From Avena insularis (taxonomy: Eukaryota; Streptophyta; Magnoliopsida; Poales; Poaceae), in NCBI GenBank assembly GCA_023614405.1, contig CM042690.1, positions 522,862,293 through 522,926,292 on the forward strand: a stretch of 64,000 nucleotides of DNA, written 5' to 3'. Positions 48,701 through 60,539 of this stretch are shown piece after piece (positions within the stretch are counted from its first letter, which is position 1; the number at the start of each line of letters is the position of its first letter). The notes below the pieces were generated by a model. The model was given only the letters and a program-made list of their open reading frames with translations. It ran no database searches and was not told the DNA's origin. Made by a program: the position numbers and the translations under genes.

Positions 48701-50521
48701 GGCAGGGCCGCTGGCGATCGCCGACGCAGAGGCCGAGCGTAGCTAGGTTCGGCGACGTCGGCGTCAGGGGCAGGAGGACCGTCTCCTCCTCGCTGGCGCG
48801 GTCCAGGGCGTAGCAGAGGTACTCCACGGTCTTCTCGATCACCTCCACGACGGCACGCCGGCTGGAACGATGAGGCAGGTAGACGGCGGCCAAGGCTGGG
48901 TCTAGCGGTGGTGGAGAGAGAGGGGAGGAGAGGGCAAGCTCTGGGGCGGATCTGGAGAGGTAGCAGGCGAGAGAGAGGGAGGGAAAAGCAGAGAGGGAGA
49001 GGGGGTGCCGTGGGGGGGAGTGGTGGAGAGTAAAAGGTGGTTCGGCCACCTTTTTCCCTACCCTCCTTCTCACGTGCTCGGGCAGGCCAGGGCGAGGTGC
49101 AGGTGGCTGCAGGTGGGGCAAGGCAGGGAGGAGAGAGGCCAGGCTCCTGGGGCACACCAGGAGAGAGAGGAGAAAGGAGGAGAGGAGGCTCGGCTAGGTT
49201 GGGGAGCCTCGGGTAGGGTTTGATTAGGGTTGGGGTATAGAGAGAGGGGTAGATGAGGTGTGGGACCAGGAGAGGGGTAGCAGTGGGCCGGCTAGGTGAG
49301 AGAGGAGAGGCCGAGAGAGAGGGAGGTAGGTTTAGGGTTTATCTTAGAGAGGGGGGTATGGTAGATTAGATGATGCCCAAGGTTGTGGTAGGATGTAACT
49401 AGGGTAGATGGAGGTTAGGTTTAGGGTTTAGATTAGGTGAGAGATTTGAGAAAGATAGAGAGATAGAGAGTATGGTTTAGGGTTTTAGGCATAACCACAT
49501 GACCATGCATGGGTGGAGGTGAAAAGGGGAGGAAGGTGAAGAAAAGGGAGGGAGAGAGAGATGTGGTGTAGAGGATTGGGTGATGGGTTTTCTTTGGCAA
49601 GCTCAAGCAAGAGCAAAAACAAAAACAAACAAGGGTTCTACCAAAAAGAGGAAGAGATAAAAGGTGGTGATGGGTTTGAGCAAGATCAAACTAGATCAAG
49701 CCAAAAAGGAGGAGAGAGAGATGAGAGATGAGATGGTTCACCCAAAATCCAACTAAAACAAGGAGGACCAAAGATGGAGATGGTTGCATGGCCCATGCAA
49801 AATAAATAATGCCATGTTTTAACCTTGTGAAACAAAATAATAAACATGGCATTATTCTTATGCATGTCCAAAAGTGGAATAAGCCAAGCAAAAGATTTTA
49901 GAAGAAAGCTCCAAGTGGAGTAGATGGAGATGATCACATTTGATTATCATTGGGAATTACTAGTGTGTATATTCCACTAGATGCTTACTATTCCCAAAAA
50001 TATCCCCACATGAGCATAACTCCATAATAACCCATATGGAAGCTAGGAAAAGGGTCCCACTCACAAGGCATGCAAAGGTGGCCCTGTGGCTCTCATATAT
50101 CAATAATGTGAAAACAACATGATGCTAAGATGAGAGCATGTGGAAAAGATTTGGATCCATCCCAACCCACATGAGCTAGAGGTAAACTCAAATAAAGTGC
50201 AAAGCTCATATTTAGTTGGATGGTGGAATTATAAGGTGGTGAAAGAAAAGGTGGTGGAGTGGAATAAAAGATATGCCCCCAACTCAACTTGGGCATTAAA
50301 CAATATATCAAGAACCAAATACAATATCAAGAGGCAAATACAATTAACAATGCATATGAGATAAGAACCAAACAAAAAGGGGTTTTATATGATGCTCAAA
50401 TGCAAGGTGGCATGATGACATGAGCATGATATAATTATGATGCAACAATTATATATATGAAGTAGCCATTATATTACTAGACCAAGTAGCATTACAATTG
50501 TTAGACAATTGGGATGCTACA
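45728..50521. mobile_element. 4.8-kb solo LARD-type LTR (Sukkula-like)
   Basis: 4794 bp from TGTAACTACC to GGGATGCTACA, with a perfect 5-bp TSD TGGAT (45723-45727 and 50522-50526). Integrase reads through once it is removed. It has no coding domain, no primer site and no internal repeat of its ends, so it is a single long LTR. Layout: AT-balanced (45728-48110), a GC-rich core with long chance frames on both strands (48120-49250), GA-rich simple sequence (49250-49560) and an AT-rich end. LTRs of this length are known from LARD elements such as Sukkula in barley. The family name is tentative. Confidence 0.85.
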
Positions 50522-50526
50522 TGGAT

Positions 50527-51504
50527 TCTACTGGCCTATGGCCATGCGCGACGTCAAGGACATCGTCTAGAAATGTAATGCTTGCCAGCGATTTGCGGAC
50601 AAGCCACACGCACCTAGCACAGAACTCCGGCCAATTCCGTTGGCCTGGCCCTTCGCGCAATGGGGACTCGACATGGTCGACAAGCTCCCAAAGTCCTCAC
50701 GGGGAGGCTACGTCTACCTCCTGGTCACAGTCGACAAATTCACCAAGTGGATAGAGGCTATGCCAGTGACTAATTAGTCAGGCTACAACACAGTCAAGTT
50801 CTTTGAGTCCATCGTCTATCACTTTGGGTGCCACACAGCATCATCACGGATAATGGGACAAACTTCACATCCAAGGAGTTCCAGGAATTCTGCGAAAATC
50901 TGGGAATCAATGTCAGCTATGCCTCCGTAGCACATCCACAGACCAACGACCAAGTCGAAAAAGCTAACGGGCTTGTCTGCGGCGGCATCAAGAACCGACT
51001 CCTCAGACCACTCGAACAGGCAGGAGGTTGCTGGCCAGACGAGCTGCAATCGGTACTCTGGAGCCTACGCATAACTCCTAATAGCACCATAGGGTACACC
51101 CCGTTCTTCATGGTGCACGGGGCTAAAGCGGTGCTACCAGCTGAAGTACGATACAAAGCATCGCGCGTGGTCGCTTACAGTGAGCAAGAGTCAACTCTTG
51201 CACTCGAAGACTCCATCGACCTCCTTGACGAGGCAAGGGAAATCGCCACGGAGAGATCAATGATCTACCAGCAGAACATGCGCAACTACCACAGCAGGAG
51301 GCTACGCCCCAGGTCCTTCGTCGAGGGCGACCTGGTCCTGCGACTGAAGCAGCAAGGGCATCTCAAGCTTGAGTCCCCCTAGGAGGGACCATATGTGATT
51401 ACTGAAGTAATCCCAAGTGGCGCCTATCGCCTTTAAGATTTAGAGACAGGAGTCATATACTCCAACCCCTGGAACGTCACGCAGTTGCGGCGCTTCTACC
51501 CTTA
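50527..51504 (+). pseudogene. Tat integrase, main part
   Basis: Continues integrase after the solo LTR. The Cys pair of the zinc-binding domain is KCNACQRF (about 50571). Core acidic residues are D in TVDKFTKW (about 50728), D in IITDNGTNF (about 50845) and E in QVEKANG (about 50953). The C-terminal part ends VIYSNPWNVTQLRRFYP, the usual end of Tat pol. Breaks: TAG at 50568, 50775 and 51380, TAA at 51434, and a one-base loss near 50830 that shifts the frame. Integrase would insert the cDNA into the chromosome. Confidence 0.88.
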
Positions 51505-51936
51505 GTCATTTTTGTTGTTTTTCCTTGCAAATAAGGCTACTTAGCCACACATTGTACCTCGTACTGTCCCGCGAATAAATAAAGCTAAGTGCCCCGAAAC
51601 TCTGTGTCTTTCTTTAATTTTTTCGCAAATTATTTACTCGGGGGCTGCGCCACCCTATACACATCTGTTCTACGAACTAACGCGATATCTTGAGTAACTG
51701 GCACACCAATCGAAACCCTTGACAAACATCAACCCGGTTGCAACGCACATGATAGGTTGACAAGGGGCTAAGATAAACACAAGGCCAGGCTAACGAAAAG
51801 GAGTCGGATAGTGCAACGCACTCGCAAAATACACATGCTAACAAGCCTTCTGTATACATCAATATTAATCAATTATACACAGCATGTCTATGAACTTTAC
51901 AACACTGGTGCAACTATGTGTAGGATACAAACTAAA
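51505..51936. other. Spacer between Tat pol and the antisense gene
   Basis: About 430 bases with no domain. It contains a likely pol 3' end (AATAAATAAAG at about 51573) and CTCGGGGGCTGCGCCACCCTA, similar to the G-rich blocks at 56165 and 56400 near the other end of the antisense gene. Confidence 0.5.
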
Positions 51937-54900
51937 CTACTGTTGCAGCAAAGGAACATTAGTCTGCTCCTCAAAGAAGTCGACGATCTCCTCCACTGGA
52001 CGATCCACCGCCTGGTAGTGAGGAACCATGTTCCAAGTCGAACCCGCTGGCGGCACTAGGGGTCCGGCCGCAATGGCGGCAACGTCCACATCGGGTCTGC
52101 GCAGCACCAGCGACAGAGTGGCCTTGGCACTAGCCACTAACTGCTATCGTACACACTCGCGGACCGCAATCAAGTCTTGGAATTTGGCAAGGAGGGCCAG
52201 CAGGCTCGATGGAGCGATGTCTAGTGGGAACATCGTCCGATAAATATTCTTCAGGCACGATTGCAACTTCCTCAGGAAGTGAAGCACTCGCGATGCACGA
52301 TCCTGCAGGGTTGCCAGTGCGATCGCGTGATTATGATCCACCCAAAAGTACCCACTCGCCTAAAGCTGCTCCTGGGTTAGATCATTCATGCGAATGGCGA
52401 TCCTATCCTTCTCATCCTGAGGATGGCGTGCACTGACAACTATACCAAGCAAAGACAGAAGTATGAAGACAAGGAACTACGGCGAGTAACTACAAGATAA
52501 GGAATAAGAAAACTAACATTTGAATTGGTCGCCCATCTGCGTCACCTCCCCTAACAGATATTGTTCTTGGGCGGCTGCCTTCTCCGCCTTCGACTTCCAC
52601 ACATCCGCATTATCGCGGAGTACGGATAGTTCACGCTCCAATTGCTTCACGCGGTCACGGAGTCGCGAAAGCAGAGACAACTCATCCACCCTTGAGCGCG
52701 GCGGTGCCAAAGTGTCGTCAAGGGGAGGCGAATCCTGGGGCTCCCTCAAAGGATCACTCGATGTGCCCTATCACAAGTCAAGCAAGAGACAATAAGAGGA
52801 CTAAGGAGGGGCATGGACAAAAGACTCGAGTACATTCAAGAACAATAAAGTATCAGCAGATATATTCACCAAAAGGCAGGTTCTCAACAAAAAGACATAA
52901 GCTATCTAACTATTACAAGATGCGACTTCGACTTCGGTTTTGGGGGCCTCATCGAGTCTGTGGCAGTGTCAGATGCCACAGACTTTCCCCCGGCCCCTGA
53001 CGTCGTAGCCTTAGCCATCTTCTTGGCTCGCTGAAGCTCCTCAGAGTACTTCACAACTGTGTTGCCAGTTGCGGGCCGTACTTGCCACAAGCAGTCGCGA
53101 AAGGAGTAAAAACTACATGCTGGTCATTAGCGCTGACAGGCATCGCCTTGGAGATTGCTGCAGGATCAATTTCGACTCCGTGTGCTTGAACCATGGCGAG
53201 TGACATTGAAGCACCAGCCGCACGGAGTGAGTTCTTGAAGCTTGAAGGAATGCCTCCGGCAAAGGACTCCACCAACTCATCCATATTCTCGATCAACTCA
53301 GCTTTGGATGCCAGCTCTTCCTGGAGGCGACTGAGCATGCCCTTGGCCTTGGTGAGCGTTTCCTGAATGGCAGCGCTGTGATCTTCGACTGCCGAAATGG
53401 CACCCGCCAGGGCATCATCATGACGAAGTGCCTAGGGGTCGAAGCTCAAACCGCTGGCATCTACAACCAAGCATAGGCACAAGGGTCAACACCAACAACA
53501 AATTCGAAAGAAGAGAAAACACCAAAAATTCAGACAAGGGAATACCTGAGAGAGCCTTGGCAATCGAAAAAAGCTGTTCCTCGAACAACTTCTCCCTAGC
53601 AACGATGGAGGCGCGCAGATCCTCCTCGCGCTTCCGCGACTCGGCACATGCTGCGACTGCCTCATCGCGGCTCTTTCTCGAGGGAAGCAGTGCTACACAG
53701 GAGCGCATTATGCTCAGCTATGACGCAAACAAAGAAAAACCGTCAGTCGAATACATCAAAAGAATAAAGAGCAAAAGTAAGGAACACTCAGCTTTCCACC
53801 ACGCGATGGCGATTGTCCAGCAGTGCATGCTGACGACCCATCGCAAGCACCTGCTCCGCAAGGCGAGCGGCTTCCTTCACAACGAGCTACGGCAGAAGAC
53901 ATCGTAAAGGATCAAGAGATGGCATAGATGAAAATCCGACTACCACATCAGAATAAGAGATAATATACTTACATGATCCTCCAAAGACTCCGAAGTCGCT
54001 GGATTCGCTGATGTTCGGATAACCATCTGGTGCTCCACATTGTGTGGAGAACTTGATGAATTATGCCCAGAGTGGGCCGCCAATGGAGGAGAAGGACTGC
54101 GCTCAGCCATTTTCTTGGCCTTGGAGGTCGCAACTCCAGATTCCTTCAAAAATTGGACGTCGCCAGAAGATGACGACACCGACTGACTGCAGAACAAAAC
54201 CAACATCAAGAGAATGCAACTCCAAAGAAGAACCAAAAGGAAGATTCGAATACTTACCAATCAAATTTATCAAAATCGAAGGTTTGATCCCCCGACTCTG
54301 ACGACGACTCCTTCGGCAGCCGCATCTTCTTGCGAGAAGATGGTGCCACAACACTCAAAGGAACGGCAGGTATCGGTGACTCTACACCAAAACTTGCACC
54401 TTCCGGAGTCGAAGGGGATGACGCATCCGAATCCTCGCTGCGCGAACGCTTGTGAGTGTCCGGACCACTCGACTCGGGGGCTTCCTCCTCCACATCAGAT
54501 GGAACGGTCGACTCCGACTTGTCCTCTTCCAAGGCTTCACGAGGGATAACCCCCTCAGGAAGAGGGGGCATACAGGGTGACACCGCCCAATCCTGCATAC
54601 AGAAAACAATTTAGCACAAAGTCATGCAACAGTAAAAAGGCAGTCGACAAAGTAAAGCTACTACATAGCACAATTGTACCTTAGGAGGAGGGTTAGAAGC
54701 ATCGAACGGAGGAACGTCCGGTTCACCGGGGAGCACCCTTTTATCTACCTCACTCGCGGACATGCCATCGGCAGACACGCGAGTGACATCGTCCGCGCCA
54801 GCCCACTGGAACATAGGGTGGACTCTGGCCTGCAGGGGCTGGACACGACGGCGCAGCCATGTGCGAATGAGGGCACAGCCTCCCTCCTCTTTACCCATGC

Positions 54901-55665
54901 AATTCTCGAGGTCGCAGACACGCTCCTACATCACATCTGTTTCCGCGGACTCGCCGGGCATCACTACGTTCTTCCAAGAATGCCTCCTCTTGCATGGCGT
55001 CGCGGGATCGAAGGGCGCGAGTCCGAAGTGGTCTCTACCGGCCTTCAGGTCGCGGATGTAGAACCACTTGTCCCTCCACCCTTGGACGGACGCCATGAGT
55101 TTGATGTCAAAATATGTGGCAGAGGAGTCGACATGGATATCACAGCCGCCTACATCATAGACTACAGAGCCAGACGCTGATTGGCGCTTCAGCTTGAAGA
55201 GGCACTTAAAAAGGCCAAAGTGCGGCTCGATTCCAAGCCAGCACTCGCAAAGAGTAATATAGCAAGCTACATGGAGGATGGAGTTGGGGGAGAGCTGATG
55301 GAGCTGGAGCCCGTAAAAACAGAGAAGGCCCTGAATAAAGGATGCAGGGGCAACGAGAGACCGCGGATGATGAACGCTAGGAACATCACCCGAAAGCCAG
55401 CAGGAGGAGAGGGGATTACCTTGCTGCTAGGGACGCGCGCGTCCGCGACTGCGGAAGACAAACCTCCACCCTGGCAAAGAAGACGAAGCTCTGAAGACTT
55501 TATCATTGATGCGCGCCACGCACCATTGGTGACGTGAGTGCCCGTGCCCTTCTTTTTCCTGACGGCGGCAGTGCTAGTGCCCACAGCGGTGGAGCCACCC
55601 TTCTTCTTCGCAGCAACCATGGCAGCGGCGGAATCGGCCGCGGCACCTCCCTTCTTCTTCCCCAT
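51937..55665 (-). pseudogene. Tat antisense gene, spliced, putative gypsy-type transposon domain
   Basis: A minus-strand gene downstream of pol. Exons read from splice signals: 55665-54680, 54592-54258, 54186-53973, 53886 to about 53790, 53717-53546, 53460 to about 52920, about 52765-52512 and 52432-51937. Donors such as GATTG/GTAAGT and acceptors such as TTCTGCAG/T are clear. Exon 1 starts MGKKKGGAAADS and holds the grass domain called putative gypsy type transposon (RTWLRRRVQPLQARVHPMF, then HPMFQWAGADDVTRVSA). Later exons are Ser/Glu-rich and coiled coil, and the last includes LLALLAKFQDLIAVRECVR. Breaks: one-base loss near 55320 and TAG codons in exons 1 and 8. Its function is unknown. 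Confidence 0.8.
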
Positions 55666-56953
55666 TCTGTGGCGGCGGTGTGATCAGAGGAAGTAGCTGG
55701 GAAATACGCGGAGCTAGTCCAGCGCCGCGAAAGAGAGGAACACAAAGGAGCAGAGGAGCAGCAGCAATGGCGACGGAGGTAAAGGCAGAGAAAAGAAGCA
55801 GATGTGAAAATTACCGTCGCCGCATCGCTACTTAACCCCCTGGAAGATGCACTCCAACGGCCAAGAAAAACCCTATCAGACGCGTGGCGTTCATCGTGCT
55901 CGACACGTGGAGGACCTGAAGCGCGAACCGTCCCCCACTACCCCCATTACGCGCGGAAATCGAGGAGGCGCAGTTAAAACAAAGATTATGCACGCCCGGT
56001 CAAATCAGAGTCAGGAAATGGGACCCACCGCTCGTCACGTCCCGTCAAACTCGCTCACGCGGGCAACTGAGGTCATCTCATCGTCAGCACTGACGTCATC
56101 CAAAATTACGCAGCAGAAGACTTCGACTACTTTAGTCCTTGCTCGAGTCTTCAACTCCACCAAGCACTCGGGGGTTACTCCCATAGGGAGCGCTGGTCGC
56201 ACCCTACGATTTTTCTTTTCTTTTTTACAGGAACATAGACAATCAAAGAAAACCCAACCACTCAAACTGCAATTCGACTATGGACATGGGTTACTTCCAT
56301 AGGGAGCGCTAGAAATAAATTTGACTGAAACAAGCAAACAAAAGATGACAACAGTCGCCAAAGTTATTTAGTCCCTGCCTGAGTCTTCGACTCAACCAGA
56401 CACTCGGGGGCTACTCCCATAGGGAGAGTTGGTCACGCACCCTATGATTATTTGTACATCATACTGTGTGTTGATAACATCAACACCTGAAGCTTATGGC
56501 GACACTGCCTCATGATATTTCCCTACAAAGAGACTGCGTCTCCTGAGTCGTCCGAATCATCTCCGCGATGACAAAATTGGGATGCCGCGCTTGCAGCGTG
56601 AAGATAAGACCTGAATAAGGCCTAGCAACGCATTTTCTACGCACTACCAGAAATATATTCGTGCCAACAGGTACGACAAACATGTCTTAATAGACGCGTC
56701 GAGTGCTCACACACATATACTAGAATTCGACTTTTGTAAGACCTCCGCGGCTTAAGTCGAATTACACCAGCACTTTTCCGGATTCGAGTCCGGAGACTCA
56801 AGTTCTAGTAGATGGCGTTGTTTTATCCTAAGATAGTTAACTGATACCGATACATCGGTTAAATCAGGCACGCATATCAACAATTCCTACGACACAAACA
56901 ACATAGAGCCCGGCCAGAACATTTTATAAAAAGGTACCTAAGGTTTTCCTGCA
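55666..56953. other. Tat 3' region upstream of the lost 3' LTR; antisense gene promoter side
   Basis: Non-coding. It holds three copies of a G-rich block built on CTACTCCCATAGGGAG (about 56170, 56285 and 56405); one of them may be or lie near the polypurine tract. Bases 56899-56953 repeat 38089-38143 with one clear difference. The antisense gene would start transcription here (leader 55670-55830), but I see no convincing TATA box. Confidence 0.5.
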
Positions 56954-59566
56954 CTAAACCCGTGGCCCCCGGCTCGTCCATGTGTCAGCGCTTCGCTGGT
57001 GCGTGCGAGTGGCCCATGCAGCCTGTATCCCCACCTTGTCAGCGATCGTGTGTAGGTTCGCCTGAGTAAGAAAAATCCTGAGTCTTTTCTAAATTCAAAT
57101 AAAAATTCCAGAATATGAAGTTAATTCAATTAATTCATATCTTTTAAACTGTTTTGAATTTGGTAAAACTTACGAAATTAAATATGAATTTTTTCTAAAT
57201 ATGAATTCAAACCTGTTTTCCGATTTGGCCAGAGTTGACCCTAGCTGGTCAAAACTTTGACTTTTGACCCAATTTAAATTGTTTGGCATTTAAATACTAA
57301 TTTTAAATTCACAATTCCAAATAATATAAATGATATATGTTTTCCTACCAGAAAAATACCAGGAATATGAATATACTATTTAAAATAATTTCTGGATATT
57401 TTAAAATTTTCGAATTAATAATTATTATTAAATGCCATTTCCTTAATAAAATCATAACTTTAATTCCATAACTCCGAATTCGACAAATGATATATCTAAA
57501 TCGATCAGCGCGGAGAGCCCGTTCTAAATATGCATTATATGATATCAGTTGAAGCATGCATCATATATATATATTAAATAGGCAGCAAGATTTATGAGAG
57601 CAAATCATGATTAAATAATTAATTAAAATACTTTATTATTGTTCTTACACCTCACCCATGTCATATTATATTATGCCATGTAATTGTGCATCATTCTACC
57701 ATGGCATACCTTATTTTGTTTGTTGTATATGTTCATATGATTGCACACTTTATTTATTATGGCCTTTGTGTGTTTGGTTTTTTATTCCGGATAGACGCCA
57801 AGCAAGAGAGTTATCAGGAGAACCAAGAGTACTACCCAGATCCTAGTTATTCCACTATTGATCTAACATAAAAGTAACTCCTCATGCTTGCATTACATAT
57901 ATCACCTGTACCTCAATCTTTATTCTTGCATCATGGTGTCACGATTCATATTAAATTGAAGTCCTAAGTACTGCATAGCCTTTACTTTTAAATCCCAGAG
58001 AAGCTTGTATAATCAATCCTATGAGCCATAACTACAGGAGTTGTTTGAGCCATACGAGTCATAGAATTGTATGTATAGGATTTGTGCGAGTCTTTGGATA
58101 ACGAGGTACCTAAACAACTAAATTGTGTAGTAATGGCATAACTAAAGAAAGAGGCACCGGTGGGTAATAGCTTCTATTTGGTTCTTCCGTGTTCACTTGT
58201 GTCCTGTAGGACCCAAGTACTTGATTCTTTTTTCCTTAACTATTGCACTATCCGCATGTGGGACCTTGAATCCCCTTCGCCCGAGCTTGATTCACATCTT
58301 ATTTCTTGGGGCCACAAATTAGTTTGGGGCGTTATTACTATCATGTACTTATGTCATGTTTTACTGCTTTATTTACTATTGCACGTGGAGCGCCTGTACT
58401 GTTTAGGTATTGTATCATGTTTCCGCTGTATCAACAATCTCAGTCACACTTTCGGGTTCCTAGTCGTTTATAGTCGTCGCCACACACCCTGGGTCCATCG
58501 CAGAGCCAGCCGACTTCGTAGCGGGTAGCTTAGTGGGGTGGCCCCCTGAAATCATTTTTGAATCTTGTGAATGCTTTGTCGCAATGCCTTGTTGCTTTTT
58601 ATTTGGTTCTTCCCGGGGTTGATCGTGCGTGTGTTGCTATTTGTGCACCCATGTAGAGTAAATCTTTCTGAAAGTCGTGTCCGTGGTTATGGACGACTTA
58701 GAACATAGTTTCTCAATCATAGACAACTATAACTAAAGTACCATGTTTAATTTTACTAAAACATGACTAGTAGATAGTGCAACACTCGTGGAATAGTTAA
58801 TAAAATTACCAACGGATGGGATGTTCTTCCGCCTTCTTGTTTGGTAAGAGAGAAGGAGGACGAGCAATATTTACTTATGTTTCTTATATAACTGTTGGTT
58901 CTAATTAATGAGCCTCCGTCCATATATGGTTGGGAAGATATTGTAGCGTGTCTATATAGAACAGTTTCGCTATTTATCTTCACTGCAATTGCGTCACCCC
59001 CAGGTTGTTCCCTTTAGATGCATAAAGACTTGCTGAGTGCCCTAGGGTCTCACACCATAAATATTGATTAGGTTGTCAGGTACATCCATATGGAGACTAC
59101 TATGTCGATGATGCCAATGCTGGAGGCAATGAACCTCTTGCGTAGAGATTCCCGGGATGGAGATCTCTGAGATCTATGGGCGGGAATGTGCTTATTTCTG
59201 TGGCATCTTATGCCGATTTGACTCTTAATTCGTACTCGGATCTGTGTTTCCGCTTCCGCTTGATGATTTGTTAAGTGATGTATGAGGATATAATCCTAAA
59301 ATATTATTACTACTATCTATATAATTTGGTTCTTGCGTAATGGCGTTGCAATATATTTCTATTTCTTTTAGATGGAATAGCTCTGATGTACTATTGTATG
59401 TCGCTGACATACATACTCACTTGTGTACGCTAGACTCACAGCCATCCGGTCACATTTCTCGCACTCGAAGCTATAACCATGAATTTTGGGGTGGATGGTT
59501 GGTTGGTACCATGCCATGTCATTGCAACCTGCTTGTGGGCAGCCTCACAGCCTCCACGGTAGTACA
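56954..59566. mobile_element. Truncated LARD-type LTR, opposite orientation to 45728-50521
   Basis: The reverse complement of this block is collinear with the first 2.4-2.5 kb of the solo LTR. Matching anchors are 59341-59408 with about 45905-45990, 59018-59058 with about 46263-46310, 58300-58335 with about 46980-47010, and 58084-58120 with about 47190-47230. Its outer end is the complement of TGTACTACC at 59566. The match stops at 56954, next to the Tat sequence, so the other half is missing or lies elsewhere. Divergence from the solo LTR is high. Confidence 0.75.
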
Positions 59567-60523
59567 TCCTCCCCAGTTTCGGGTTATACCGGCTTGAGGT
59601 TCGGGGATTACTGTTTGTTTCTTGACAATTGTATCACTATCTCGACTTGGGTCTTGAGCTACTTGTGATGTTTCTTGAGGAATTACCCTTTCCTTGGTTC
59701 TTCCAAATGGTCCTTGAGGCTAGAGCCAAGTGCTCATGCAAGCCACACTTTATGTCTTCGGCATCACCTCCTATGGCTTCCTAGTTCCAAGTTTCATCTT
59801 GTTCTTCAAAGACATGAGCATTGGCCTTTAATGCAAGATTTAGAGAATCCATTCTCCAAGCACGAGTAAGAGCATCCTGAGCGGTCTTGTTCATGATTCC
59901 ACGGGCCACAAACTCACTCAACACTTCATTTGAGGACATGGCATAGAAGTCCGCCCTTGAGCAAATATTATTTCCCATTTCTCTTTGGAAGGGCAAGATG
60001 GCTTGAATGAACTTGCGCTTGATCCAGTTATCATCCACATACCTACTTTCATGGTAAATCATCCTAATCAAAAGGGGTGTGACCCTTGATAGAACTCTTC
60101 GGAAGTCTCAGCTTCCTTTCCAACAAAGGCATCGTCTTCATAGTGCATTTCTTCAAACTTGGAGATTTGAATGCTTTTGTTGCCAAGATAGAATCTTTGA
60201 AGATCACTCCAAGCTTCCTTGGTGGTCTCGTAAGATAGAATGAGGGTCATTTGCTCATGAGTCAAAGCATCTTGGATAATGGCCATGGCGGTGGCATTGA
60301 GTTGATTGTTTATCTCCTTGGTGGGTGTCATGTTGAGGGGGTTGAAAGGATTGAAGCCATACTCCCTAACCTTCCAAATATGAATGCTTGGGCTTTTGAA
60401 GTGAGAATGCGTTAGATATTGCCAATTGGATAAATTAGATTCATCAAGCTTAGGAGGTGGACCATGATGGTTTATATGAGGTGCTGGGAGGGGAATAGTT
60501 TGATAGCTAGGTGGTTGTGGCAT
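59567..60523 (-). pseudogene. Copia D gag
   Basis: The minus strand from ATG 60523 reads a copia-type gag: MPQPPSYQTIPLP, the LDESNLSNWQYLTHSH stretch where the family has an N-x-W motif, EAWSDLQRFYLGNKSIQIS, and then EMGNNICSRADFYAMSS and RAWRMDSLNLALKANAHVFE. It ends in a basic Ser-rich part at 59567. One frameshift lies near 60070 and one stop at about 59779. It is truncated before the zinc knuckle. Confidence 0.75.
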
Positions 60524-60539
60524 TTTCCCATAGTATTTC

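Larger units (their letters stand above)
38082..56953 (+). mobile_element. Tat-lineage Ty3/gypsy element with antisense gene and two nested solo LTRs
   Basis: A plus-strand gypsy element with an LTR at the left, primer site at 38618, gag-protease-RT-RNase H-second RNase H-integrase, and a minus-strand gene downstream of pol. Dual RNase H domains and an antisense frame after pol are known features of the Tat lineage (for example Grande and RIRE2). Two solo LTRs interrupt it (41566-43214 and 45728-50521), each with a perfect TSD. Without them it is about 12.4 kb. No full right LTR was found; only a 55-bp block (56899-56953) recurs from the left end. Confidence 0.85.

Noticed and set aside
48481..49155. 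224-codon Pro/Arg-rich minus-strand frame
   Set aside because: Inside the GC-rich core of the solo LARD-type LTR, with frames on the other strand too; no recognised domain.
53428..53907. 159-codon plus-strand frame
   Set aside because: Overlaps antisense exons 4 and 5 of the Tat gene, whose splice sites and coiled-coil coding are better supported on the minus strand.
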